DNA of 45,541 nucleotides from Planctomycetota bacterium (GCA_021808485.1 JAKBBN010000018.1:1-45541); one strand, 5' to 3'. Shown: positions 28,336-37,076, counted from the stretch's first letter. Made by a program: numbers and translations. Notes: a model not told the origin generated them from the sequence alone.

Positions 28336-29835
28336 TCAAGTTTTTCCCGCGCCGGTCATCAATGCCGCAATGTTTTCCTGCGTGGCCTGTTGGCGCGGCA
28401 GGATTCCTTCCAATCGTCTTTCCCGCATCACCACAATCCGGTCGCTCATACCCAGAATTTCTTCCATTTCCGAGCTGACCATCAGAATGGTGACTCCCTG
28501 CTGCGCCAGCTCCATCATTTCCCGGTAAATTTCCGCCTTTGCGCCCACATCCACCCCGCGCGTAGGCTCGTCAAGAATCAATATTTTCGGTTGCATGGCC
28601 AGCCATTTGCCCAGAACCACTTTTTGTTGATTGCCGCCGGAAAGGCTGCCCACGCGGTATTTAACGCCCGGCGCCTTGATTCGTAAAGCGTTCAGCTGCT
28701 TTTTGGCCACGGTCGCCTCCTGCCGGCGATGCAACCATCCGAACGGTTTGTAGTTGCAAACGTCCGGCATGGAAATATTCTGGGCGATGCTCATCGGCAG
28801 CACCAGGCCGTGATGTTTGCGGTCCTCCGGCGCCAGGTATATGCCGCGGTTAATCGCGTCGCGGGGGGATCGCGGTCGGAAATGTTTTCCATTCAGGGTA
28901 ACGACGCCGCCGATCGGGGGCGTGACCCCGAAAATCGCCTGCATCAACTCGGTCCGGCCGGCGCCCACAAGCCCGGCGAATCCAAGGATTTCCCCTGCTC
29001 CGGCGACAAAGCTGACCGGGCACGGCGCGCCTGGAACAATTAAATTATCCACCTCAAGAATCGCGGGGTATTGGGCGGCGGGGCGCAGAGGCGGGTACCA
29101 GTTGGTCAATTCCCTTCCCACCATCATGGAGACGATCTTCTGCTGCGTGATCTGTTCACGCTGCAATTCGCCGACGCGCTTTCCGTCGCGAAGAACAATG
29201 ACGCGGTCCGCCAGCCGTTGAACTTCCTCCATGCGGTGTGAAATGTAGATAATGGCGATGCCCTGCCGCCGGAGGTCGCCGATGATCTTGAAGAGCTGTT
29301 CGGATTCGGTGAGCGTCAGCGAGCTTGTGGGTTCATCAAGAATCAGAATGCGGGCTTTATGGGAAAGCGCTTTGGCGATTTCCACCATCTGCATCTGGCC
29401 GGGCGTAAGCGATCCCACCAGCGTTGCCGGCGAGCAGGCCAGGCCCACGCGCCGAAGCAGCGACTCCGACGCGGTATGCATGGCCCGCCGCTGGAGCATT
29501 CCCCAGCGGCAGGTTTCACTGCCCAGAAAAATATTGCCGGCCACATCCAGGTTGGTCGCCATCATCAATTCCTGATGCACCAGCACGATGCCGTGCCGCC
29601 GGGAATCCGACACGTGGCGGAATTCCACGGGGTTGCCGTCGATACGGAGCGTGCCTTCATCCGGCGGCTGCGCGCCACCGAGGATTTTCATCAGCGTGCT
29701 TTTGCCGGCGCCATTTTCGCCCATCAGGGCCAGCACCTCGCCGGAGCGCAGTTCCAAATCGACTTTTTCCAGCGCCGTAACACCGGGAAACCGTTTGGTT
29801 ACGCCGTGCATTTGCAGAATGTAATCGTGGGCCAT
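28336..29835 (-). CDS. Sugar ABC transporter ATP-binding protein, RbsA type
   Basis: A 499-residue tandem ATPase that drives sugar import. The N-terminal half has Walker A GENGAGKSTLMK (39-50), signature-like LTPGQMQMVEIAKAL and Walker B ILILDEPTSSLT. The second half has a degenerate Walker A (GLVGAGRTEL), a good signature LSGGNQQKVVLGKWLA and ILILDEPTRGVDVGAK. This asymmetry is typical of RbsA/MglA. It lies 34 bases after the binding protein and 18 before the permease. Length is standard. Confidence 0.95.
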   Translation of the reverse strand: MAHDYILQMHGVTKRFPGVTALEKVDLELRSGEVLALMGENGAGKSTLMKILGGAQPPDEGTLRIDGNPVEFRHVSDSRRHGIVLVHQELMMATNLDVAGNIFLGSETCRWGMLQRRAMHTASESLLRRVGLACSPATLVGSLTPGQMQMVEIAKALSHKARILILDEPTSSLTLTESEQLFKIIGDLRRQGIAIIYISHRMEEVQRLADRVIVLRDGKRVGELQREQITQQKIVSMMVGRELTNWYPPLRPAAQYPAILEVDNLIVPGAPCPVSFVAGAGEILGFAGLVGAGRTELMQAIFGVTPPIGGVVTLNGKHFRPRSPRDAINRGIYLAPEDRKHHGLVLPMSIAQNISMPDVCNYKPFGWLHRRQEATVAKKQLNALRIKAPGVKYRVGSLSGGNQQKVVLGKWLAMQPKILILDEPTRGVDVGAKAEIYREMMELAQQGVTILMVSSEMEEILGMSDRIVVMRERRLEGILPRQQATQENIAALMTGAGKT

Positions 29836-29869
29836 GGGGTGGTCCTGAATGCTCGGATGACCGCTCGGA

Positions 29870-30904
29870 TCATTTACTGGCCATCATCTTGGCCAGCTTC
29901 GTCTGATAGGCGGCCAGATTTCCGACATCCACAATTTGCACGCCGGTGTCGACATTTGCCGACGCCGGCACGGCTTTCATCCCGTTCGCACAGATATTCC
30001 GCAGATATTTGCAGGACAGATAGCCTTCCATGAACGGATTCTGCACGATCGTCGCATTAATCAGGCCGGTTTTAATATCCTGCAGGGTATCCGGATCCTG
30101 ATCGAAGGCGATGACTTTAATCTTTCCTTCATCGCCCGCGGCCTTGACGGCGGCGGCGGCCAAGGCGCCGTTGTAGGAATACAGGCCGCACACCAGCTTC
30201 AAGTGCGGAAAAGCGCTGATGACATTTTCCGCATTCGATCTGGCCAGGGCATAGTCCTGATTGTCTTCCTTTTTTGCGACGATCTTAATATTGTGTCCTT
30301 TGATGACATGTTCAATGCCGTCAAGCCGGCGATACGCATTGCGTGCCGCCAGATTACCGACGAAAATCGCGATTTGGCCGCCCTTGGGCAGCAGTTTTAC
30401 AATTTCCTTGCCCATCAGCAGGCCGGCGTTGTAATTCATCGTGCCGATGTACATCAGCCGGTCGGATTTTGGCGCGTCGGAATCAACGCAGACCAAATTC
30501 AAGGATCGCGCCGCGGAGTCCAGGGTGCGAATCTGGTCATTGGGGGCGATGACGCTGATCGCGATGCCGTTGTATCCTTCCGTTACCAGGTCTTCAATAA
30601 TTTGATTCTGCTCGGCGACAGTCCCTTTCGCCGGCTCGCGGAACGTTACCCGAATTCCGGTCTTTTTGGCGAAGGCCCGTACGCCGGCATGGGCGAAGTT
30701 CCAGTAATTGGCGACGTTATTGCTCACAAAGGCCAGCTTGATCGGGGAACTCTGGGGAAAAACATGAACGGGCTTCGCCGCCGCGGAACCGGAAGTTGAT
30801 GTTCCGGTTTGTCCGCCGCTGTTGCCTCCTTTGCTGCAGCCGGCAAGACCGATGGTCAATCCCAGTGTCGCCGCCAACAATGTCAATTTTGGACACATTC
30901 GCAT
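29870..30904 (-). CDS. Sugar ABC transporter substrate-binding lipoprotein
   Basis: A 344-residue periplasmic binding protein of the RbsB type. The leader ends in GLAGC (Cys23 lipidated), followed by a Ser/Gly/Thr spacer. The body begins KLAFVSNNVANYWNFAHAG, which is the family's first strand and sugar-contacting helix. EQNQIIEDLVTEGYNGIAIS is the hinge region with bound-sugar contacts. It would be anchored outside the inner membrane and delivers sugar to the permease. AGGAG precedes the ATG. As first gene it defines the operon promoter region, which carries an inverted repeat. Confidence 0.92.
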   Translation of the reverse strand: MRMCPKLTLLAATLGLTIGLAGCSKGGNSGGQTGTSTSGSAAAKPVHVFPQSSPIKLAFVSNNVANYWNFAHAGVRAFAKKTGIRVTFREPAKGTVAEQNQIIEDLVTEGYNGIAISVIAPNDQIRTLDSAARSLNLVCVDSDAPKSDRLMYIGTMNYNAGLLMGKEIVKLLPKGGQIAIFVGNLAARNAYRRLDGIEHVIKGHNIKIVAKKEDNQDYALARSNAENVISAFPHLKLVCGLYSYNGALAAAAVKAAGDEGKIKVIAFDQDPDTLQDIKTGLINATIVQNPFMEGYLSCKYLRNICANGMKAVPASANVDTGVQIVDVGNLAAYQTKLAKMMASK

Positions 30905-31545
30905 AGGTATTGCTCCTGAATGAAAATATTATCAGGCAGTCAAATTGAATGCCTGGTGTTCAGCACATTTACTTTTTAGTGCGTCCGCCGGTGTGTCGTC
31001 AATTCCGCACGGACACACTGATTCAGCTCTTGTTTAAGCCAGAGTCTTGGACATTTGAGTGTCCTCCGGAAAGACCCAGGCCTTCGCCGCCGGCAAGAGC
31101 TGGCGTAACGCCGTCAAGGAAACCGGATTGTAGCGTTGTGCCGATTCATTGGCAAACGTGCGCAAAACCGAATAGCCCTGATGCATCGGGTGCATCAGGG
31201 GCAGGGCCGGAAGCATTCGCGGCTAAGTAACGGCTGCGCTAAGGGTAATGCCGATCGCGGTTGATTGGAGCCTGCGGCGGCCGCGCCGCTCGGCGATATG
31301 AACTCGGCTGTGGATTGGCGCTGCCTCCGGCGGCCGCAGATTGCCAAACGCAACGCCGGAATGCGGCGGGGTTCAAGGTCTTGGCCAAAAGGTAATTCGT
31401 GGAACGAATCGTCGCCCGGCGGGCAGGTTGCCGCGACCCCGGAAGTAGCCGCAAAAATACCGGCCGCCGACCACATCGATCCACCCATCGGCCGGGTGCA
31501 CCGGTTTGACGCGCCCTTCCCCAATTTAGACACAAGCAGAATAAT
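30905..31545. other. Non-coding region upstream of the sugar importer
   Basis: No gene is recognised in 640 bases. Besides the dyad at 30933-30955 there is a perfect 10-bp hairpin: CCCTGATGCA (31176-31185), loop TCGGG, TGCATCAGGG (31191-31200). It lacks a T tract on either side, so it is not an obvious terminator. The frames here are short, overlap on both strands and have no family likeness. Confidence 0.45.
30933..30955 (-). promoter_or_regulatory. Inverted repeat, possible operator of the sugar importer
   Basis: CAGGCA (30933-30938) and TGCCTG (30950-30955) form a perfect 6-bp dyad with an 11-base spacer, 28 bases upstream of the binding-protein ATG. The spacing suits a dimeric repressor, but no regulator is adjacent. 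The nearest LacI gene is about 3.7 kb away. Confidence 0.4.
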
Positions 31546-32175
31546 TCAGACCCCCGGTTTGGCGGATTTGTCCAGCGGGGAGGCCGGACGGTTTCCCATC
31601 AACGGCAGGAAACCTTCAATGGTAATGTTGTTGTGATGCGGGCTGGCTGACATCAGATAGGTCAAAAACCCTTTGTTTCCCAGGCGTGTGATCAGCAGGG
31701 TCCAGGCCTCAGAATCATGGGATTGCGGGTGGTGGCCGCAATGGCCGAAAATACCCAGCGATTTGGGGATACCGTTGTGTTTAATCGGCCCCATGCTGAG
31801 GGTCGCGTCCTCAAATCCCAGGGCTTTGTCCCGCAGGACCGGACGGAACACCTGACACAGATAATTCAACAGTACCTTGAATTTGATATGGGAGTGAACT
31901 TCATCGTCAAAATGCCGCGGATTAAGCACGGCGAAGCATTCTTCCCGCGTCAGTTCCGGCAGATATCCGATGGACGATTCCACCTGCCGCGAGAATTGAT
32001 CGCACCAGTACGCAAATGATTCCGCCATGACTTTGGCCTGGATTGCCGCGGTAACCTTTCCGCAGTGTCCGCACCGGATCTGCCGGGCTTTGCGAAATGG
32101 CAGAAAACTAAAGCCGGACTGGGGCTTTTCAAGTGGACCGGCGCAGGCCGGACACAGCATGACGGCGTGTTCCAT
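31546..32175 (-). CDS. Hypothetical zinc-ribbon protein
   Basis: A 209-residue protein not recognised. The N-terminus holds two CxxC pairs, Cys8/Cys11 and Cys35/Cys38, in CPAC and CGHC knuckles 24 residues apart, a zinc-ribbon arrangement. The middle is helical and Phe/Tyr-rich. A later FGHCGHHPQSHDSEAW is a His/Cys-rich patch that might bind a second metal. The ATG at 32175 follows GGAGGT at ideal spacing; a GTG at 32190 is less likely. It stands alone, flanked on both sides by non-coding DNA. Coding status is supported by the ribosome site and ordered cysteines; function is unknown. Confidence 0.6.
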   Translation of the reverse strand: MEHAVMLCPACAGPLEKPQSGFSFLPFRKARQIRCGHCGKVTAAIQAKVMAESFAYWCDQFSRQVESSIGYLPELTREECFAVLNPRHFDDEVHSHIKFKVLLNYLCQVFRPVLRDKALGFEDATLSMGPIKHNGIPKSLGIFGHCGHHPQSHDSEAWTLLITRLGNKGFLTYLMSASPHHNNITIEGFLPLMGNRPASPLDKSAKPGV

Positions 32176-32699
32176 AAATAAGACCTCCACCCCGACCCTT
32201 ACATTAGAATTGAAGACTTGCCGCCTTTACCGCCAGGGCCACGAGCGATCAGGATTCTCTTCATTGTGTGATACATCAAACTTCCGGCGAAAGCAACTGT
32301 GCCGCGGTCGTGCGTTGCCGCCTGTACGGTCTGTACAGCGGGGGCCGGACGCCGCACGGGCAGATCAAAATCCGGCCGGCCGTATCCCTTTCCACGGCGG
32401 AATATCCGAAAATGGAGGGCCCGCGTCGCAAAATTTCAACTTTTTTTTTCTGCGGACCTGCACGGTCTGGTAACTCCATAAGTCGATAATTCCGGCCCAT
32501 CCCGCCGAACGCAAACCATATTATTCGGCGATCGGCGGGCGGAAGATTATAGGATTGGCGGCGGACGGGGCGGGGCACGGGCGGCGGGGAATTTGCCGAA
32601 GATTATTCAAAGGCATGCCGATAGAATAGTTGTGCTGATCAGACAGTTGTCCTGAGCATATCAACCAGTGATTCGGCACAAGAGTAAAGAGCATCTTAA
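32176..32699. other. Non-coding sequence upstream of the zinc-ribbon gene
   Basis: No gene is recognised. An inverted repeat, CTGTAC (32322-32327) and GTACAG (32333-32338), is separated by five bases. A run of nine Ts lies at 32441-32449 without a good stem before it. The frames here are short and conflicting. Confidence 0.4.
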
Positions 32700-33212
32700 A
32701 GGGACCGAATGCCGATCCAGTCTGGATCGGCCCGCACGAAGCGGAAATCTGAAAGTTGTTCGGTCGCAGGAAGACAGAATTGTTTCATCCATACGGCAAA
32801 GCCGGTGGACCTCCTTCGCGGAGGGAGTGAGAGGTTTTTCGCCGCCGGTCGGCGGTGATTGAAATCAATTCTGCTTCGCCATTCGGCGGACGGTTGAGAA
32901 TAGATTGTCGTGCGGGGGAGTTGGAAGCAAGCGCCGCCGGTTTGGCGGCGGGGGAATGCAGTTCTGTACCGCGATTTCGCGGGCAGTTTTAGATAGATGT
33001 CCGGCGAGGGAGCGAGAGGTGCAATGGGCGGGGGCTCGCGTTGTCGCCCCGCCGGACCGGGTGGAGAGGTGCGGGCAGGTTCGTGAAGGAAGAGAGAGGA
33101 GTCCGATCCGCGGCAGGCAAGGCCGGTGATCCGGCAGCGGGCGCGAATCGGAATATTGTTTCGAGGGGGAGAGACTCGTCCCGGCAATGCGGCTTTATGC
33201 TGCATTGCCGGG
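32700..33212 (+). ncRNA. Candidate structured non-coding RNA element
   Basis: About 500 bases with many nested stems and no believable protein. Stem GACCGAA/TTCGGTC (32703-32709, 32759-32765) encloses a GCCGATCCAG/CTGGATCGGC hairpin. A second domain is closed by CAGAATTG (32775-32782) pairing with CAATTCTG (32866-32873), extended by TTTCA/TGAAA past one bulged T. Inside it are three hairpins: CGGC-AAA-GCCG, CCTCC/GGAGG and CGCCGCC/GGCGGTG. More follow: GCCGCC/GGCGGC near 32940, CCGCGA/TCGCGG near 32972, and GTCCGGCG/CGCCGGAC (32999-33006, 33050-33057). It ends with a terminator-like hairpin. GAGGGAG-Y-GAGAGGT occurs twice (32821 and 33006). The orientation is taken from the terminal T tract. 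It may instead be a degenerate repeat cluster. Confidence 0.4.
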
Positions 33213-33220
33213 TACATTTT
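33180..33220 (+). terminator. Terminator-like hairpin ending the structured element
   Basis: CCCGGCAATGC (33180-33190) pairs perfectly with GCATTGCCGGG (33202-33212), with three more pairs inside, giving about 14 bp around a TTTAT loop. TACATTTTT follows on the plus strand. On the minus strand it lies 18 bases past the nadD stop but has no T tract, so it fits a plus-strand transcript better. Confidence 0.5.
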
Positions 33221-33229
33221 TGCGCCGGC

Positions 33230-33856
33230 CTACGGTGCGGGCAGATACAGGCGGTGCTGCCGGATGTAGCCAGCAACGGCCGGCGGCACGAGGTCGTCAA
33301 TGGATTCGCCGGCGGCGATTCTCCCGCGGATTGCCGAGGAGGCGATGGAAAATTCCGGAATGGAAAGGCGCTGAAAATGCCGCCAGGCCTCCGGCGGAAT
33401 GTTGTCCGGACGGCTGGGCGATAACGGCCAGCCGGGCCGCGGCATGACGGCAAAATCCGCGGTTGCGGCCAGCAGTGGAAAATTCCTCCAGGTATGCAGC
33501 TTGGGCAGTTGGTCCGCCCCTATCAAAAGAATAAACCTTTCCGCGGGGTTTGCGGCCTGAAGCTGCCGAAGCGTGTCCCAGGTGAAACTGGGCGGCGGGC
33601 GCAGAATTTCCAGATCGGCGATTTCCCATGTGTCATGACCGTGCGCGGCCAGTTGGAGCATTTTCAACCGGTGATGGGCCCCGGCGAACGGCCCGGCGGA
33701 TTTATGCGGTGACGCGGCCGCAGGCACAAACAACAAACGGTCCGCGGCGGTTGCCTGCAGGGCGGCTTGCGCCGTATGCAGATGCCCCCAATGAACCGGA
33801 TCAAACGAACCGCCGAGAATCAGCGTGGTGCGGGGGAATGACGGCAAGCTGCACAT
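33230..33856 (-). CDS. nadD: Nicotinate-nucleotide adenylyltransferase
   Basis: A 208-residue cytosolic enzyme converting nicotinate mononucleotide and ATP to deamido-NAD. The nucleotidyl-transferase motif is LGGSFDPVHWGHL (14-26), containing the HxGH-type phosphate site. FTWDTLRQLQAANP and ILLIGADQLPKLHTW are NadD blocks, and IASSAIRGRIAAGESIDDLV is the C-terminal SxxxR motif. Length is typical. It stands divergent from the cobalamin adenosyltransferase, about 100 bases apart. Confidence 0.95.
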   Translation of the reverse strand: MCSLPSFPRTTLILGGSFDPVHWGHLHTAQAALQATAADRLLFVPAAASPHKSAGPFAGAHHRLKMLQLAAHGHDTWEIADLEILRPPPSFTWDTLRQLQAANPAERFILLIGADQLPKLHTWRNFPLLAATADFAVMPRPGWPLSPSRPDNIPPEAWRHFQRLSIPEFSIASSAIRGRIAAGESIDDLVPPAVAGYIRQHRLYLPAP

Positions 33857-33953
33857 GGTATTTGAACATCCGACAAGGGAAACTTACACTGACCGGTAGA
33901 TGACGGCGTTGGTAAGTGCTTTTCCGCAGCCGATGCCGCGGACAGGAGCATTT

Positions 33954-34526
33954 ATGCGTATTTATACCCGGCAGGGGGACAACGGCCAAACCACGCTGTT
34001 TGATGGAACGCGCGTTTCCAAGTGCAACCTTCGCTTGCAGACGTACGGTACGCTGGACGAACTGAACAGCCTGCTGGGGGTTGCCGCCGCCTTGTGCGCG
34101 CATGCGGAACTGCGGGCCATGCTGGAATCACTGCAACAGCAGTTGTTTGATCTTGGGGCGGATCTGGCGACTCCGCTGGGTTCCAAGAACGCTTCAAAGG
34201 TACGGCGATTTACAACGGATGACGCGGCGGCGCTGGAGCCGCAGATAGATGCGGTGGCGGCCCGGCTGCCGCCGTTAAAGACATTTGTTCTGCCCGGCGG
34301 AAGTGTTCTGGCGGCGCAACTGCATGTGGCGCGGACGGTCTGCCGCCGTGCCGAGCGGCACCTGGTGGAACTTATGGAGCGTGAACAGATCGGCGCCGGT
34401 CCGCTGGTTTATCTTAACCGGCTCAGCGACCTGCTGTTTATGCTGGCGCGCCTGGGGAATCAACTGGAGGGGACACCGGACGTGGCGTGGCACATGCGGA
34501 AATCCGCCGAACCGAGGCCGCAATAA
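33954..34526 (+). CDS. PduO-type ATP:cob(I)alamin adenosyltransferase
   Basis: A 190-residue enzyme that transfers the adenosyl group of ATP to cob(I)alamin, making coenzyme B12. The N-terminal ATP loop is IYTRQGDNGQTTLFDGTRVSK, shown here as TRQGDNGQTTLFDG. YGTLDELNSLLG is the family's conserved helix, and AEVxxR-type CRRAERHLVEL carries the key Arg and Glu contacts. LNRLSDLLFMLAR is the C-terminal signature. The ATG at 33954 follows AGGAG. No B12-dependent mutase or B12 riboswitch is visible nearby. Family certain. Confidence 0.94.
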   Translation: MRIYTRQGDNGQTTLFDGTRVSKCNLRLQTYGTLDELNSLLGVAAALCAHAELRAMLESLQQQLFDLGADLATPLGSKNASKVRRFTTDDAAALEPQIDAVAARLPPLKTFVLPGGSVLAAQLHVARTVCRRAERHLVELMEREQIGAGPLVYLNRLSDLLFMLARLGNQLEGTPDVAWHMRKSAEPRPQ

Positions 34527-34592
34527 TCGGCCGCCGACGGGATAAAGTCGCGGTGGAAGCCGTGCGGCAGCCGCACGGGCATGCAGGGGGGA

Positions 34593-35624
34593 TCAACTGT
34601 TTTCAGGCGGCGGGACAAGCTCCGGCGGCACGAGCACCATCAACGGGCCGGCGTCATTCGGGTTTTCCATACGCCACAGCAGTTGTGACACGGCGCAGGC
34701 GCCGATCGTGCTTGCCCGTATATCCACCACGGCCGGCCATGGATTGAGCCCGAACAGATACGGTTTTTCGTTATTGACGGACACAATTTCCGCATGTCCG
34801 GGACCAATATGAAGCCCTTTCCGCTGCAGCACCGGTTGAATAAGGGCCGTTTGAATGTCGTCCGCAATCATGATACCGGTGGGTTGCGGGGACAAGGCGA
34901 GGAAATCATCGGCAATGGTTTCAATCAGGGATGGGGCATACTTAAACCAGTAATCCGCACCTTCATCCGCGGTGCGCTCCACTTTTATCGTGGCCGCGCC
35001 CAATTGTTCCGCGGCGGCGGCAAAGGCATGATAATACATCCGGAACGCCCAATGCAGCCGGTCCATATTAAGAAACGCCAGGAGCCTATGGCCGCGCGAA
35101 TGCAGATACTGCGCCGCCTTTGAACCCACATCATAATGACTGGGCATAACCTGATCACCCCAACCGGGACGGTGGCGGTTGGCCATCAGCCATACCGCCG
35201 GGACGCCGGACAATTTTGCCTGAACGTTGGGCGTGGGAGCCGCCCCGTGCAAAAGCAGGCCGTGCATCTGCTGATCCCGAAATTGAGCGGGTGGATTGGC
35301 CGGGTCATGATGATGAAAAATGGATAAATTCATTCCGCGGTTGTTGACCGCATCGGACACGCCGCGAATAAGCTGTTCAAACCCCGGCGTATCCCCCCGG
35401 CTGCTGGATCCGAAAGTGATAAACGCCACATTTTTTTTCGACAACGCCGATCGCGATCCCGGTTTGGGGCCGGGTCTGTTTTCCGAGGGCACATAACCGA
35501 TTTCATTCATGGCGCGGCGCACGGCTTTAATCGTATCAGGCGCGACCCTGGGATGTTTATTGAGAATGCGCGAGACCGTTGACGGGGAAACGCCGGCTCT
35601 TTTTGCAACCTTGGTGATTGACAT
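34593..35624 (-). CDS. LacI-family transcriptional regulator
   Basis: A 343-residue repressor. The N-terminal helix-turn-helix is ITKVAKRAGVSPSTVSRIL, followed by the hinge helix region NEIGYVPSE. The sugar-binding half follows a periplasmic-binding fold (KKNVAFITFGSSS, DQQMHGLLLHG, PTGIMIADDIQ). The effector cannot be deduced. The neighbours are a PEP-CTERM protein upstream and pduO downstream; the KGSADH-like enzyme at 37858 and the sugar importer at 27250-30904 are possible targets. A ribosome site GGGAG lies just before the ATG. Confidence 0.93.
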   Translation of the reverse strand: MSITKVAKRAGVSPSTVSRILNKHPRVAPDTIKAVRRAMNEIGYVPSENRPGPKPGSRSALSKKNVAFITFGSSSRGDTPGFEQLIRGVSDAVNNRGMNLSIFHHHDPANPPAQFRDQQMHGLLLHGAAPTPNVQAKLSGVPAVWLMANRHRPGWGDQVMPSHYDVGSKAAQYLHSRGHRLLAFLNMDRLHWAFRMYYHAFAAAAEQLGAATIKVERTADEGADYWFKYAPSLIETIADDFLALSPQPTGIMIADDIQTALIQPVLQRKGLHIGPGHAEIVSVNNEKPYLFGLNPWPAVVDIRASTIGACAVSQLLWRMENPNDAGPLMVLVPPELVPPPENS

Positions 35625-35702
35625 GAAATACTCCCGCTTCTCAGTCAGTCCTGTCCGCCGCAGATCCGGATGGTGTGAATACCACAGTCAATTATCGATT
35701 CT

Positions 35703-35732
35703 AGCGGTGTTCACCTGATTTGCAAGATTATT
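35703..35732 (-). promoter_or_regulatory. Likely promoter of the LacI-family gene
   Basis: On the minus strand TTGCAA and TAGAAT are separated by 16 bases, about 75-105 bases upstream of the ATG. Four of six and five of six positions match the sigma-70 consensus. A partial dyad TGGT-N6-ACCA lies between it and the gene and might be an autoregulatory site. Confidence 0.4.
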
Positions 35733-36143
35733 TTCACTAATTTTCACGGATCAAGGCATTGCTGAATTGCGCGTACCGCAACCACGCGCGGGTGCAAATC
35801 ACCGGTTATGCAATCCGCCGACGCAGGAATCGGTTTGCCCGGGCCGGAGAACCGATCCGCGTGAATACCTTTTAGGATAGTTGACGGCCCGGGAAATGCA
35901 GTCGCAAGAACGGTGATTGGACTATGAGGCCAAGATACCGGAATATCAAGACGCCAAGACGTCAAGGGCATCAGAGCATCCATACTTGACTTGGCGAATC
36001 AACATCGTGCCCGTCCGCAAATCAGGTGTTCAAACGGAAAATGCGCAAGACGGCATGGTGCACGCCATCTCCGTTCCGAGGGGGTGCATTTGCGGGCACC
36101 CCCTCGGCTGTTACGGAGAAGCACACGAATACTGTCGGCATGC
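35733..36143. other. Intergenic region between the LacI and PEP-CTERM genes
   Basis: No gene is recognised. The main structure is the hairpin at 36076-36107, annotated separately. A pair of near-repeats, CAAGACGCCAAGACGTCAAG, lies near 35946. Both flanking genes are on the minus strand, so this is downstream of the PEP-CTERM gene and upstream of lacI. Confidence 0.45.
36071..36118 (-). terminator. Long stem-loop downstream of the PEP-CTERM gene
   Basis: CCGAGGGGGTGC (36076-36087) pairs perfectly with GCACCCCCTCGG (36096-36107) around an 8-base loop; TCCGT/ACGGA extends the stem beyond an internal loop. It lies about 40 bases past the PEP-CTERM stop. There is no T tract on either strand, so it may protect the mRNA 3' end or act with Rho rather than be a classic terminator. 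Confidence 0.5.
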
Positions 36144-37076
36144 TCAGGCCGGGGATTTGCGACGCCGCAGGAGCAGTCCCGCGCCACCAATCGCTATAAG
36201 CGCCAGGGTAGCCGGTTCCGGGGTGGACGTGGCATCAAATGTCAGCGTCGGCGCCGCGGCGCCGACGGTATTTTCCTTGCTGTAAAAATAGAAATCCTGG
36301 GAGGAATCACTGTTGGTGGTCATCAGCGCGATGGTGACCAGGCCGTGATCCGCCGGATTGGCCAGGGCATTGTTCAGGAAGGTTGACAGGGCGTTTGCGG
36401 AGGCCGTCACTCCCGGAACGCCGACCGTTGGAGTTACGGTGGAACTGCTGGTGAGGACCGTACCCGTGGCGGCCGCGGCGCCGCCGGAACCGGTTTCAAA
36501 CCCACCCAGCAATGCCCAGTTTGCCGCCGCCCCTGCGGAGACGCCGTTCACTGGATTTCCGCCGTTTGTCAGCGAGGGAGAATATGTTCCCGCCGCCGCC
36601 GCGGTGAATCCCGGGGCATAGCTGCCGGTGCTGGCGCCGCCATTCATTGCCGCCACGCCCGGATAAATTGTTTTGGCTTCCGACCAGTTGTAGCTTTGGG
36701 AACTGGTGGCGTTGGTATAGGCGTAATTGGTGAAGCCGTAAAGGGCCACAACCCGATCACGGTTGATCGCGTCCGCAGTGATGCTCAACGTGGCGTTGGA
36801 GATTGTGTCGCCGGCGTAAGCGCTCAAATCAAAGCGTAAAAAAGGCATGCGCATGCGGACCGTCGAATAGTTCCGCAACTCCATTGCTCCGCCGCCGCCC
36901 TGTGCAATACCTGCGTTCGGGCCGGTATCGTTGATGAGTGTTGTATCGGCGCCATTGCCGGTGGCGGTGGTTACCGAAACGCTGGCCATCGCCTGTTCGG
37001 TCGTGGCCGCCAAGCCGAGGCACGCAGCCATTGCGGCTGCAGCCAAAAGGGATGAGATGGGTTTTGATGGAAACAT
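36144..37076 (-). CDS. PEP-CTERM sorted surface protein with DNRLRE-like domain
   Basis: A 310-residue exported protein. A signal peptide covers about residues 1-32 (SSLLAAAAMAACLGLAATTE). The body resembles the DNRLRE/CBM96-type beta-sandwich: MPFLRFDLSAYAGDTISNAT (strand pair that follows the usual R-x-L-x-F-D-L-S pattern), then a Tyr/Asn-rich part. The C-terminus is a complete PEP-CTERM signal: TPEPATLALIAIGGAGLLL followed by RRRK, recognised by exosortase, which is not in the window. The protein is probably displayed on or released from the cell surface, perhaps binding glycans. The ATG at 37076 follows GAGGAG. Confidence 0.88.
   Translation of the reverse strand: MFPSKPISSLLAAAAMAACLGLAATTEQAMASVSVTTATGNGADTTLINDTGPNAGIAQGGGGAMELRNYSTVRMRMPFLRFDLSAYAGDTISNATLSITADAINRDRVVALYGFTNYAYTNATSSQSYNWSEAKTIYPGVAAMNGGASTGSYAPGFTAAAAGTYSPSLTNGGNPVNGVSAGAAANWALLGGFETGSGGAAAATGTVLTSSSTVTPTVGVPGVTASANALSTFLNNALANPADHGLVTIALMTTNSDSSQDFYFYSKENTVGAAAPTLTFDATSTPEPATLALIAIGGAGLLLRRRKSPA

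Noticed and set aside
32696-33217. A 173-codon open frame on the minus strand across the structured region
   Set aside because: It is rich in Arg, Pro and Ser, resembles no family, has no ribosome site and spans many stem-loops. It is more likely open by composition than coding.
33900-33953. A cobalamin riboswitch before the PduO-type gene
   Set aside because: The gap between nadD and the start is only about 100 bases and lacks the B12-box; too short for that riboswitch.
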